From Caballeronia temeraria (lineage in GTDB: Bacteria > Pseudomonadota > Gammaproteobacteria > Burkholderiales > Burkholderiaceae), in assembly GCF_001544795.2 (NCBI RefSeq), contig NZ_FCOI02000004.1:372001-436000 (forward strand): 64,000 nt of DNA, read 5' to 3'. Numbering within the stretch: position 1 is the first letter of the stretch; every line of letters begins with the position of its first letter. Of this stretch, positions 1-8,256 are shown one piece after another. The position numbers and the translations under genes were made by a program. A model generated the notes under the pieces. It had not been told where the DNA came from and ran no database searches. It saw only the letters and a list, made by a program, of their open reading frames with translations.

Positions 1-153
1 GCCGCACCAAGCGGCTCCTGATGCCAGCCTTCACCCCAAATTAACCATTCTTTTATTTTTTAGACCAGTTAATTGCAAAAAACAAAAATCGCTCACCCAT
101 ACCATCTCCGCTCGATTCCCTTCATACGGTCCGCCATCTACTCTGTTAGATTT
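1..153. other. AT-rich stretch without recognisable gene
   Basis: No credible coding region or RNA was recognised here. The first ~25 bases are GC-rich and could be the edge of another Rhs-type fragment on the minus strand, but too little is present to say. The remainder is AT-rich like the toxin/immunity genes to its right. Confidence 0.3.
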
Positions 154-579
154 TTATTTTCTAAATGAATAGACCCACAATTCGTCAAAAATAAAACTCT
201 TATCCAAAAAATCCGTCAATGCTTCAAAATCATCGAATTCGTTCGGAAGAGAAAGGCCGACCCCCTTTATGCCATCGACTTGGACAAATCCGCACCATGC
301 AATCTGCGTCGTAGAATGCTTTAGGACAGCATCGACATTCATGCCTGGCCAAAGTTTCCCCTTGTAATTTCCCTTGAAATTTTTGTTGGCGGAAATGCTT
401 TCAATGCATCCATTTTTTGGATTATGGTAAATAGTTAGCGTGCCGCCATCTACCTTAACTGTACTGGGATTTACTCGTGCTATTGCATGGGCGCGATCCA
501 GTTTGTCGATGACAAGGGAGATATTATCACCCAATGAAATTCCGCCTATAGATTGGCCCGGAATAATAATATTATTCAA
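154..579 (-). CDS. Hypothetical protein, candidate immunity protein
   Basis: A 141-residue acidic protein with no signal peptide or membrane segment, so probably cytosolic. I do not recognise a family. It lies 11 bp downstream of a toxin-tip-like reading frame on the same strand and has the low GC typical of cargo in polymorphic-toxin loci. From position alone I infer that it is the cognate immunity protein of that toxin. The GQSIGGISLGD start and a WPGM motif resemble small bacterial proteins sometimes found as immunity proteins, but this is weak. Confidence 0.55.
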   Translation of the reverse strand: MNNIIIPGQSIGGISLGDNISLVIDKLDRAHAIARVNPSTVKVDGGTLTIYHNPKNGCIESISANKNFKGNYKGKLWPGMNVDAVLKHSTTQIAWCGFVQVDGIKGVGLSLPNEFDDFEALTDFLDKSFIFDELWVYSFRK

Positions 580-590
580 ACTTTGCTTTC

Positions 591-945
591 CTATCTTGGT
601 CCATTGGACAGAACGCCATCCACATAAACAGGGCTATCAAATATTTTATCGTAATTTTTGAATCCAATCGGTCCAATTCGTCCCTGAGGTTCATCGTTTC
701 GATAAATTTTCCAATACTCGGTACCATGAACTCCACCGCCGGGGTGGAAATCAAGGACATCCACATCTCCAGCACTAGTTTTACGCGTGAACGTCGTATG
801 TGATGTTTTTGCGCTATTTGGATTGGTCCCATCTTTTACATAACCCTTCTTCAAAAGGTACGCTTCAACATCTTGAGGTTTTTTGCCGCTCAATCGACTT
901 ACCCAGCGCCTTTGCATCGCTCAGGCTCGCGGGTGTCAGGCTGGA
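591..945 (-). pseudogene. Orphan polymorphic-toxin C-terminal tip, frameshifted
   Basis: The longest uninterrupted frame (591-917, 108 residues) starts artificially at an ATG and encodes a compact C-terminal domain with DVEAYLLKKGY near its start and a GGGVHGTEYWKIY core. In the neighbouring frame just upstream, minus-strand translation gives SLSDAKALGKSIERQK, which reads naturally into PQDVEAYL if one base is gained or lost at the run of six A/T bases at 879-884. I therefore read this as a displaced toxin tip (Rhs- or CdiA-type) with its leader in another frame. No delivery domain is attached. The toxin activity was not identified. Confidence 0.5.
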
Positions 946-1022
946 GAACGCCGGATTTGAACCCGGCTCCCGCGCTCGCGTTCACATCGAACATGGGCGA
1001 CTCACCATTACTGCTGAGTAGA

Positions 1023-1048
1023 CGAACAAAGGGCCGCGTCTGCGGCCC
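1023..1048 (-). terminator. Hairpin terminator after the DUF2283-like gene
   Basis: Arms GGGCCGC (1031-1037) and GCGGCCC (1042-1048) enclose a 4-base loop. On the minus strand the hairpin is followed by a short TTTGTT stretch. It sits just below the stop of the gene at 1055, consistent with transcription ending between the two toxin/immunity modules. The U-tract is weak. Confidence 0.5.
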
Positions 1049-1054
1049 AATCTT

Positions 1055-1273
1055 TTAATCTACTTGTTCTAATAAAAATTCCATCCCGATCAGCACTCCA
1101 CTTTTATCAAAGTCAAGATATATTTCAGGTCCTTTGTATTCTTTTATTATGGAGTGAAGACCTATCTGTTTTGCGACCACCCCAGGACTTCCTTTTCCAG
1201 GGTGATCTGGCAGGGACAAATAGGCAACATCTCCGTCTTCATTCACAACCATATCAATTCTTCGCTCAGTCAT
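1055..1273 (-). CDS. DUF2283-like small protein, probable immunity protein
   Basis: A 72-residue protein with the pattern of DUF2283 proteins: an early D-x-D-x-A-Y-L-S-L strand, then YLDFDKSGVLIGMEFL, which matches the conserved 'D-x-D-G-x-x-x-G-I-E-I' ending. It starts three bases after the stop of the Rhs tip at 1277, the usual arrangement of a tip toxin and its immunity gene. I infer that it neutralises that toxin. No signal peptide is seen, so it should act in the cytosol, which fits a nuclease-type toxin. Confidence 0.6.
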   Translation of the reverse strand: MTERRIDMVVNEDGDVAYLSLPDHPGKGSPGVVAKQIGLHSIIKEYKGPEIYLDFDKSGVLIGMEFLLEQVD

Positions 1274-1276
1274 TTT

Positions 1277-1897
1277 CTACTCCAACAAATTAATCAAGAC
1301 CGTTTTTATTTTCGCAGTCCCGTTCTTTGCCACTTGGTACACGGCCATACCATTATTTCCGGTAGGCACTAGAACTCGGTCTGCATGAGCAGTATCTGCG
1401 ATTGTCCCAACAGGGTAACCGTCCTTTTCTATCTGCTTTGATAACGCCTTCAAAGCATCTGATGCTGTGTTCTTATCCGGATAAACACCTCGCTCAACGG
1501 CCCTCTCCACCGCGTGCGGCATGTTTGAATTTACTACCTTTTTAGGCTTGGATAATAGATCGCACGACAGCCCCAGCTGATCAACCCACTGCACTGGATT
1601 AGGCGCATACGCATACAGATTAATCCCGCCCGCCAAGCCAATCGGATCCGGCGATATAAACCGCCCCGTGCCAGGATCATAGTATCGGAACAGGTTGTAA
1701 TGCAGGCCCGTCTCCCGATCCAGATATTGCCCCTGGAAACGCAAGTTCTGCTGCGGCTGGTAGTGCTCCGCCGCCGTCTCGATAACCGTGTTGCCCCACA
1801 CCTGATACTGCGTGCGCCACACGATCTCGCCGCTCGCATCGGTCAATTCCTCCGGCGCACCGTTCACGTCCGTATGGTAGTACAGCGTGCGCGGCTG
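1277..1897 (-). pseudogene. Rhs C-terminal fragment with toxin tip
   Basis: The reading frame begins inside an Rhs protein (YYHTDVNGAPEELTD) and runs through the hallmark end of the Rhs core: RFQGQYLDRETGLHYN, FRYYDPGTGRF, DPIGLAGGINLY and the final GLS. About 100 variable residues follow. This tip contains an HAVERAVERG motif and a later ADRVLV...VYQV stretch, resembling the DUF4258 / BECR-type RNase fold (an inference from motifs). The large N-terminal Rhs shell is missing: homology stops abruptly near 1893-1897, where sequence of the opposite strand's genes begins. The tip itself is intact and may be a silent donor cassette. The immunity gene follows directly. Confidence 0.75.
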
Positions 1898-2069
1898 CGA
1901 TGACCTGCACGAACTTCAATATCACTGCGACGCAGAGCGGCAAGATCAATTCGCAGACAGGCACGCTCGATCTGAACATGGAGAACAAAGAGGCTGGGGT
2001 CGAGGCACATGGCCAGGGTGAAAAGGCGTCGATCCAATCGGCAGTCGACGCCGTGTTTCCGCCTAAGTA
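1893..2069 (+). pseudogene. C-terminal fragment of a spike-type (VgrG-like) protein
   Basis: A plus-strand frame of about 58 codons, ending at TAA 2067-2069, encodes a repetitive T/Q/G-rich tail (NITATQSGKINSQTGTLDLN) and ends AVDAVFPPK. Such repeats are usual near the C-terminus of VgrG/gpV-like spike proteins. It ends 33 bp before the EagR-like start at 2103, the position a VgrG tail has in intact T6SS loci. The 5' side is cut off at the junction with the oppositely oriented Rhs fragment. The family call is inferred and I cannot confirm it by alignment. Confidence 0.45.
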
Positions 2070-2102
2070 AGAACGTTGATACGCCCGTGAGAACGCTTTG
2101 CC

Positions 2103-2286
2103 ATGAAAACGACGCACTACCAGACCAATGAAATCGCTCTGACGCTTCCGGCTGAGGAGTTTATCGACACGACAGTGAATGCGATTCGCTTTCCCGCGAT
2201 AGGTTCGGGACTTGTGATCAGCCGCGGTGCGATGCCCGAAGGCGCAACACTCGAATCAATCATCGAAGAACAGGTGCGCAAATGCG
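2103..2286 (+). pseudogene. N-terminal fragment of EagR-type chaperone (DUF1795/DcrB)
   Basis: About 60 residues match the start of DUF1795 proteins: a short Y/T-rich lead, EIALTLPAEEFIDTTVNAIRF, then LVISRGAMPEGATLESIIEEQV. In T6SS loci, DUF1795 proteins are EagR chaperones that load Rhs/PAAR effectors onto VgrG. The homology ends around 2280-2292. Beyond that the DNA is the N-terminal part of a VgrG on the other strand, so only the first third to half of the chaperone remains. It should be non-functional. Confidence 0.65.
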
Positions 2287-2620
2287 CCTCGGTCACGATG
2301 CCGCTAATCTCTCGCGTCCCGGAGCCCACGTTCACCGCGGACATTCCCGGCATACCCGGCAAAAACGTGCCCATGCCTTCGAGCTGGATCGTCACCGTCA
2401 GCTCTTTGCCGATCATCGAAGTGAGGTCGAGATTGGCGGCGGCCTCGGCAGGCATCACCGATTGCAGCGGCGTGCGGCACTCAAGGACATACTCGTAGAG
2501 GTGCGACAGCTTCTCAGTGCCCGACAACGAACGCAGAAGCAGCGCCGGTTCGCCAGTGGGAAGCATCGGCAGCGCGGCGCCGCTCATGACGACAGTGCGT
2601 TTGGCCAACAAACTCAGCAT
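2283..2620 (-). pseudogene. VgrG N-terminal fragment
   Basis: From its start codon at 2620 the minus strand encodes a typical VgrG beginning: LSLLAKRTVVMSGAALPML, the 'PALLLRSLSGTEKLSHLYEY' strand, and GKELTVTIQLEGMG...GTREISGIVTEA. After about 112 residues the match stops at the junction with the EagR-like fragment, and the frame continues for 55 meaningless residues to 2117. Only the first part of the gp27-like domain remains, so it cannot form a spike. A probable partner gene (2693-3232) lies just upstream on the same strand. Confidence 0.75.
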
Positions 2621-2692
2621 GATTAGTATTCCTTTCTATTCGACTTGTTTCGGCAAGCCCGACGTCCGGCCCTTCGACGAAATGGAAAAAAG

Positions 2693-3232
2693 TCAGTTGA
2701 GGTAGCCGAATTCCACGCCGCTGTACGTGCGAGCATGCAGACCGGCTGTCGCGCCGCGCAGCAGCAGCACCGCCGGCGCACGCGCAATCGCCCGCTCCGC
2801 GATCCGGAGATCGGCCGGCGAGGACAGTCCAACCGACATCTCCGCCGCGTTGATTCCCAGCAGCATCGCAGGGACTCCCGCAAGGAAGCGCCTGCCAGCA
2901 TCCACATAGACGCATGCGCCGCGCAAGTCGGAATGGGACAACTCTTGCCCTCTGAACGCATCGGTCATGTAGATCGGTGAAAAGTCGAATTGCAGATTCG
3001 GGGAATCCGCCGTCCCCGTTTGCACAGGCGCATTCAGGATTCGAGATCGCAGCGTTGAGATCGCCGTTTCCAGTTCGATGCTCGTGCCCATGCGGCCATA
3101 AAACAAGCGGTGCGATTCGCTTTCCGGATCGACAAGCACAAGCTCACCGCCCGACGCGAGCAGGCGATCCAGGTTTCCTGAATTTGCTTTCGCCGTTCTC
3201 AAAGTCCATTTGCTCGGTCTTAGCTGTGACAT
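2693..3232 (-). CDS. Hypothetical protein upstream of a VgrG fragment
   Basis: I chose the ATG at 3232 because a GGGAAAG-like ribosome site precedes it. The frame is open to 3295 but without a better start. The product is about 179 residues with no signal peptide or membrane helix. It has an alternating hydrophobic central part (GACVYVDAGRRFLAGVPAMLLGI). I do not recognise the family. It lies 72 bp upstream of the vgrG fragment on the same strand and shares the island's base composition, so it is probably a T6SS accessory or cargo gene. Confidence 0.45.
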   Translation of the reverse strand: MSQLRPSKWTLRTAKANSGNLDRLLASGGELVLVDPESESHRLFYGRMGTSIELETAISTLRSRILNAPVQTGTADSPNLQFDFSPIYMTDAFRGQELSHSDLRGACVYVDAGRRFLAGVPAMLLGINAAEMSVGLSSPADLRIAERAIARAPAVLLLRGATAGLHARTYSGVEFGYLN

Positions 3233-3702
3233 GCCTAATCTTTCCCGTTGCCCCGCCCGGCTAACCCTGAGCGCGACGACACTTAAACGTAGCAATCTTG
3301 AACGTCAGGTCGATTGTCTTGAGAGATTTCGCGCAGTGTATCCATACGCCAACCTTACTGTCCACGCGAAATAAGCTGACCGTTACCATCGGATTCAGAT
3401 AGTCCGAGCCAGATGCGAATGTTCTGCTGCGCTTTTTCGACGGTATTTCGCGTGGGCATGCGCTACCGAGCATTCGGATCGTGCGCAATCTCCGTGATTA
3501 CGAGACGCGTGCGAAGCCTTTCCTCACATGGCATTGCGTCGCCGCGCGGTGGTCTGAAAATTCCGTCAAGGGAATTTAATGCTGCTCTAAAGCGGCAAAA
3601 TCAGTGAAAAGCAACCGATTTAGGCAAGCATTTTTTAAACGCGGCGATTTGCCGGTTAATTCAGAATTTGCTCAAATGCAAATGGCGCCGGGGCAATTGA
3701 CG
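3233..3702. other. Gene-poor stretch with a possible plus-strand gene remnant
   Basis: No intact gene is seen. On the plus strand, a frame opening after the TAG at about 3398 and ending at TAA near 3580 reads like protein (FFDGISRGHALPSIRIVRNL, then RAKPFLTWHCVAARW). It has no start codon context and could be the tail of a lost gene. I could not assign it. The last ~100 bp are AT-rich and lie beyond the 3' end of the TpsB gene. Confidence 0.3.
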
Positions 3703-5481
3703 CTAGCTCCCGATCACGAGAAAAATCTCCCCGACCGGCGCTTTCGATCCGTTCGGCACGACCGCCTTCAACGGAAAGCCATACGTCCCGCGGAAGCTGA
3801 CGAAGCGGCTGATCTGCACACGCACGCCCGCGCCGATGCTCGCGAGCGACGCGTTGTTGACTTCGCCGAACTCCGCGATGCGATTCCACACGTGGCCCGC
3901 ATCGAAGAACACGAACGGCTGCATCGCCGCGAATCCCGCCGATATCGCCGGCGAGCGCAATTCCGTCTGCACGTTCCAGCCGCGATCGCCCTGCGCGGAA
4001 TACGGCTCGTAGCCGCGCACGGTGGCATCGCCGCCGAGACCGAGTTCCTCGCTCGGCAAAAGCGTGCTGCCCGTCCATTGCAACAGCCCGCGCGCCGATA
4101 TCGAAAAGCCCGATTGACCGATTGGCAGATCACGCTGCGCCGATAACTGCATGTACTGATAGCGCGGCTTCGCGCCGAGACGCGCGGCATCGTAGGCTTC
4201 GTCGTTGCTGTTGCTGTCGAAGTAGCCGGGACTCAAAAAGAGCGATGCGTTCAGATGCGTATCGCCGGTTGCATCGCTCTTCGAGAGATCGTAGGCGATG
4301 ACGAACTGATGGATATGCGTGTTCGCGTTGAACACCTGAAAGCCGCCGAATTCGAGGTCGTTGTTCGAGCGCTTGAAGTCGTAGCCGAACTGCATCTGCT
4401 GTTGCCACGCGCCCGCGTGGTCGAGCGGCGGCAGACGCCAGTCGTACCGGAAACTGAGTTGCGCGCTGAGACCGGTCTGGCCGTAGCTGTCAGGCAGACG
4501 CGGCGTGCTTTCCGCGAACACGCCGAACAGTTCGACGCGATCCAGCCACGGCAACGGCGCGACCACATTGAACGCATGCGCGATGTATCGCGGCCGATCC
4601 GGCCTGCCTTCGATATCCGGATTGCCGCTCAACAGATCGTTGCTCGCAGTCATTTGATAGCCGATGCGCGCATCAATGCCGAACAGATTGCCGTAATCGA
4701 AGCCCGCGAGAATGCGATCGCGGCCGAGATCGCGCACGCCGTCGTTGTTGTAGCCGCCGTAGATGCGCAGCGGCAAGCGGTCTTCCGTTTGCAACACGAC
4801 ATCGGTGGTATCGGGCGCGGTGCCGGGCGCATAGATCACGTCGACACGTCGATACGGATTCGCGTTGAGCAGCGCGAGTCCCGATGCGACATCGGCTTCG
4901 CGGATCGGCGCGCCGCTTTCGAGCGGCATCTCGCGCGCGAGAAGCGCATCGGAAAAGTAGCGATTGCCCTTCGGCATCACGCGCCCCAGGCGAAATTCCG
5001 CGACGGCGACCTTCACGACGCCGCCGCTTACGTCCTGCTCGGGCACGTACACATCGACGAGCGGCTGACCGGCCGCACGATATCGGTTCACGACGGCGCG
5101 TCGAATGTCAGCGAGACGCGCGAAGGTCAGCGGCTTGTGGAGATCGACGGAAAAGCCATCGAGAAAATCCGGCGTGAGCAACGCAAGGCCGGTCGATGTG
5201 ATCGCGCCGTTCGCGCCCGCTTGCGTCGTCGCCGATGCCGCATTCGCGCGCACGAACGCGATGCCGCGCAGATCGCGAATGGCGATGTCGTGCGAGTCAT
5301 TGCCCGGCTCGGGCGGCGACGGCAACGCGCGCGGCCGTTGCTCCGCAGGCGGCGCGAGCGGCGCGACATCGCGATACGACTGCGCGGCGGCATCGCGCGC
5401 GGCGACGATACACGCCATCGCAGCCGACAGAACCGTCGCGGCAACGCGAGCGCGCGTCAATCGATCAGACACGCGCGGCAA
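3703..5481 (-). CDS. TpsB two-partner secretion transporter (ShlB/FhaC/HecB family)
   Basis: 592 residues, the normal TpsB length. An N-terminal signal peptide (ATVLSAAMACIVAARDAAAQ) is followed by a proline-rich linker, POTRA domains at about residues 80-240 (including IRRAVVNRYRAAGQPLVDVYVPEQDV and the GNRYFSDALL repeat), and a C-terminal 16-strand barrel. The conserved Omp85-superfamily loop motif is present as ATVRGYEPYSAQGDRGW, and the chain ends in a short beta-strand. TpsB proteins export one large TpsA exoprotein across the outer membrane. No TpsA gene lies within the visible flanks, so the substrate is encoded elsewhere or has been lost. Confidence 0.88.
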   Translation of the reverse strand: MPRVSDRLTRARVAATVLSAAMACIVAARDAAAQSYRDVAPLAPPAEQRPRALPSPPEPGNDSHDIAIRDLRGIAFVRANAASATTQAGANGAITSTGLALLTPDFLDGFSVDLHKPLTFARLADIRRAVVNRYRAAGQPLVDVYVPEQDVSGGVVKVAVAEFRLGRVMPKGNRYFSDALLAREMPLESGAPIREADVASGLALLNANPYRRVDVIYAPGTAPDTTDVVLQTEDRLPLRIYGGYNNDGVRDLGRDRILAGFDYGNLFGIDARIGYQMTASNDLLSGNPDIEGRPDRPRYIAHAFNVVAPLPWLDRVELFGVFAESTPRLPDSYGQTGLSAQLSFRYDWRLPPLDHAGAWQQQMQFGYDFKRSNNDLEFGGFQVFNANTHIHQFVIAYDLSKSDATGDTHLNASLFLSPGYFDSNSNDEAYDAARLGAKPRYQYMQLSAQRDLPIGQSGFSISARGLLQWTGSTLLPSEELGLGGDATVRGYEPYSAQGDRGWNVQTELRSPAISAGFAAMQPFVFFDAGHVWNRIAEFGEVNNASLASIGAGVRVQISRFVSFRGTYGFPLKAVVPNGSKAPVGEIFLVIGS

Positions 5482-5793
5482 TCATGAAGCATGTATCCTC
5501 CGGCGTCGGTCGCGTGGGTTGGCTCCGCATGGTATCAGCGCGCGACGCGGAACGTTTCATGCGGCGGGCGCGCTCATGATGCATCACGAAACAAAGATGC
5601 TTGCGTCGTGCCTGTTAGCGGTCTCGCGCGTAGAAATGACATGACGCACTTCGCGCAGCCAGTAGAAAACTCCGCACGGACACACGATGCATGTCATCGC
5701 GCAAAGCGATCCTATCTTCCGACCGCTCAACGCATCTATGATGCAGGGATGATCGGCGCGACGTTCCGCCGAAACCGCACTATCAGGACGAGG

Positions 5794-8184
5794 ATGGACA
5801 AAACCTCCAACGCAGCGATCACCGGCAGCGACTCGCTGGACGCGTCGGTCTACGCGCAATGCGCGCGCGAGCCGATTCACATTCCCGGCGGCATTCAGCC
5901 TCACGGCGTGCTCTTCAGCGTCGACGCGCACTGTCACATCATGCAGGTGAGCGCCAATCTCGAGCAGCTCGCGCATATCACGCCGGATGCGTGTCTCGGC
6001 CGCGCGCTCTCGACGGTGCTCGGCCAGCACGCCGCCGAGCGCGCGAGCGCCGGACTCAGGCAGCTTGCGCGCGATGGCGCGACGATCCATGTCGGCAATG
6101 TCGTGCTCGATGGCTGGACGCCGGGCGGACCCGTCGCGATCGTCGTGCATCGGCATGACGGCTTGCTGTTCGTCGAAGTGGAGCCGGCGCGCGACACCGC
6201 CGACGTCTTCTCGACGATGTATCCGCTCGTGCGCTCCTTCGTCACCGACGTGCAATCGATGCGCACCGTCGAGCAGATCTGCCGGTTCGCCGCGAACGAG
6301 ATCGCGCGCATCACCGGATTCGGACGAACGCTCGTCTATCAGTTCGACGGCGAAGGCAACGGCAACGTGCTCGCCGAAGCGGTCGAGCCGGGCTATCCGT
6401 CGTATCTGAACCAGCACTTTCCGGCGTCGGACATTCCGGCGCAGGCGCGCGAACTGTATCGCAAGAACCGCATCCGGCTCATTTCGAACGCCGATTACGA
6501 AGCCGCGCCGCTCGTGCCCGCGCTGCATCCGGAGACCGGCCGCCCGACCGATCTCACCTACGCGTCCTTGCGCAGCGTGTCGCCCGTGCATCTGCAATAT
6601 ATGCGCAACATGGGCACGCTCGCTTCCATGTCGATGTCGATTCTCGTCGACGACAAGCTCTGGGGCCTCATCTCCTGTCATCACGCGACGCCGCGCCTGC
6701 CGCCGTTCGAAGTGCGCACGGCGTGCGAGCACGTCGCGCAGATCGTCTCGCTGCAAATCGAAGCGCGCGAAACGCAGGCCGAAGCGCATTACCGGCTCGA
6801 ACTGCGCCGCATGCTTTCGAAGCTGCTCTCGTCGATGGCGAACACGGACAGCTTCGTCGAAGCGCTCGTCAGCGATGCAACCGATCTGCTCGGCTTCACG
6901 CGCTCGTCCGGCGCGGCGGTGATCTTCGAAGGCCGCACGTCGCTCGTCGGCGTGACGCCATCGGCGCACAACGTGACGGCGCTCGTCGACTGGCTCGACA
7001 ATCAGAGCGAGGACGTCGTGCTGTCGGACCGCGCCTCGCAGGACTGCCCCGCGCTTGCCGACTCGCAGGAAGTCGCGGGCTTTCTCGCGGTGTCGATCTC
7101 GAAGATTTATCGCAACTACGTGATCTGGTTTCGCCGCGAAGTCGTGCAGACGATCGAATGGGCGGGCGATCCGCGCGCGAAGCTCACGGGCCTCGCCGAG
7201 TCGCTTTCGCCGCGTGTGAGCTTCGATACGTGGACCGATGTCGTGCGCAATCGCTCGCTGCCGTGGCGGCCCGCCGAACGCGAGATCGCGCTGGAATTTC
7301 GCGCGGCGGTGCTCGGCATCGTGTTGCGGCGCGCGGAGGAAATCGCGCAGCTCGCCACCGAACTCGGGCGCGCGAATCACGAGCTCGAAGGCTTTTCGTA
7401 CACGGTGTCGCACGATCTGCGCGCGCCGCTGCGGCATATCGTGAGCTTCGCGGACCTGCTGAAGCAGATGGACGGCGAGAAGCTGTCGGAGCGCGGGCGC
7501 GGCTATCTGGAGCGCATCGTGACGTCGGCGCGTTTCGGCGGCCGTCTCGTCGACGATCTGCTGTCGTTCGCGCAACTCGGCCGCGCGGCGCTGCGTCCGC
7601 ATCGGGTCGATGTCCACGCGCTCGTGCATACGGTGATTCAGAACGATATCGACGAACACGCCTCCGCGCGCGTGCGATGGCAAGTGGATGCGCTGCCGCC
7701 CATCGAAGCGGATCACGTCTTTCTGCATGTGGCGTTCGCGAACGTCATGTCGAACGCGGTGAAGTTCAGCGCGCTGCGCGAGCAGCCGGTGATCGAAGTC
7801 AGCGCGCACGAGGGCGCCGGCGAGATGATCGGGCACGTCGTCTATTTCGTGCGCGACAACGGCGTGGGCTTCGACATGCGCTATGTCGACAAGCTCTTCG
7901 GCGTGTTCCAGCGTCTGCACGTCAACGAAAAGTTCGACGGCACGGGCATCGGCCTCGCGAACGTGCGGCGCATCATCGAACGGCATGGCGGCAAGGCATG
8001 GGCCGAAGGCACGCCGGATCGCGGCGCGACCTTCTATATGGCGCTGCCCAAGCAGTTCCGCCCCGAAAGCGGCGTGCGTCGCGATACGGCCGCGACCGCG
8101 CTGGCGCGGCTTGCCGCGGGCACGGGCGGCGCGGGGCACGACATCGACAAGCTCGTCAGGCGTTCGGAGCAGGAGAAGAAATAG
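5794..8184 (+). CDS. Bacteriophytochrome sensor histidine kinase
   Basis: I chose ATG 5794 (after AGGACGAGG) instead of the open frame back to 5491, because conserved sequence begins just after it. The product is 796 residues. Order: Cys23 in the QCAREPIHIPG segment, the usual biliverdin attachment site; PAS; GAF with PASDIPAQAR, SPVHLQYMRNMG and ISCHH, the chromophore pocket; a PHY domain; a HisKA domain with the SHDLRAPLRH box (His540); and HATPase_c with NVMSNAVKF, DNGVGFD and GTGIGLANV. It should sense red/far-red light and phosphorylate an unlinked response regulator. Neither a heme oxygenase (bphO) nor a receiver gene is adjacent. Confidence 0.93.
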   Translation: MDKTSNAAITGSDSLDASVYAQCAREPIHIPGGIQPHGVLFSVDAHCHIMQVSANLEQLAHITPDACLGRALSTVLGQHAAERASAGLRQLARDGATIHVGNVVLDGWTPGGPVAIVVHRHDGLLFVEVEPARDTADVFSTMYPLVRSFVTDVQSMRTVEQICRFAANEIARITGFGRTLVYQFDGEGNGNVLAEAVEPGYPSYLNQHFPASDIPAQARELYRKNRIRLISNADYEAAPLVPALHPETGRPTDLTYASLRSVSPVHLQYMRNMGTLASMSMSILVDDKLWGLISCHHATPRLPPFEVRTACEHVAQIVSLQIEARETQAEAHYRLELRRMLSKLLSSMANTDSFVEALVSDATDLLGFTRSSGAAVIFEGRTSLVGVTPSAHNVTALVDWLDNQSEDVVLSDRASQDCPALADSQEVAGFLAVSISKIYRNYVIWFRREVVQTIEWAGDPRAKLTGLAESLSPRVSFDTWTDVVRNRSLPWRPAEREIALEFRAAVLGIVLRRAEEIAQLATELGRANHELEGFSYTVSHDLRAPLRHIVSFADLLKQMDGEKLSERGRGYLERIVTSARFGGRLVDDLLSFAQLGRAALRPHRVDVHALVHTVIQNDIDEHASARVRWQVDALPPIEADHVFLHVAFANVMSNAVKFSALREQPVIEVSAHEGAGEMIGHVVYFVRDNGVGFDMRYVDKLFGVFQRLHVNEKFDGTGIGLANVRRIIERHGGKAWAEGTPDRGATFYMALPKQFRPESGVRRDTAATALARLAAGTGGAGHDIDKLVRRSEQEKK

Positions 8185-8205
8185 CGCGACGTCACGCGCA
8201 ATGAA

Positions 8206-8243
8206 AAACGGCCGCGATCTCGTCGATCGCGGCCGTTTCTTTT
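8206..8243. terminator. Bidirectional intrinsic terminator
   Basis: A perfect 14-bp inverted repeat (AAACGGCCGCGATC, 8206-8219, and its complement 8225-8238) with a 5-base loop, followed by CTTTTT on the plus strand and preceded by an A-run that gives U's on the minus strand. It lies between the convergent phytochrome and porin genes and should terminate both. Confidence 0.9.
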
Positions 8244-8256
8244 TACGACGCTGCGC

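Noticed and set aside
935..1015. tRNA-like T-arm (GGTTCAAATCC) on the minus strand
   Set aside because: The T-stem has a G-G mismatch and no acceptor, D- or anticodon stems can be drawn around it. The sequence lies in the toxin-tip remnant.
5584..8139. 851-codon open frame antisense to the phytochrome
   Set aside because: Arg/His/Ala-rich shadow of a high-GC gene; no conserved motifs, while the plus strand has a full set.
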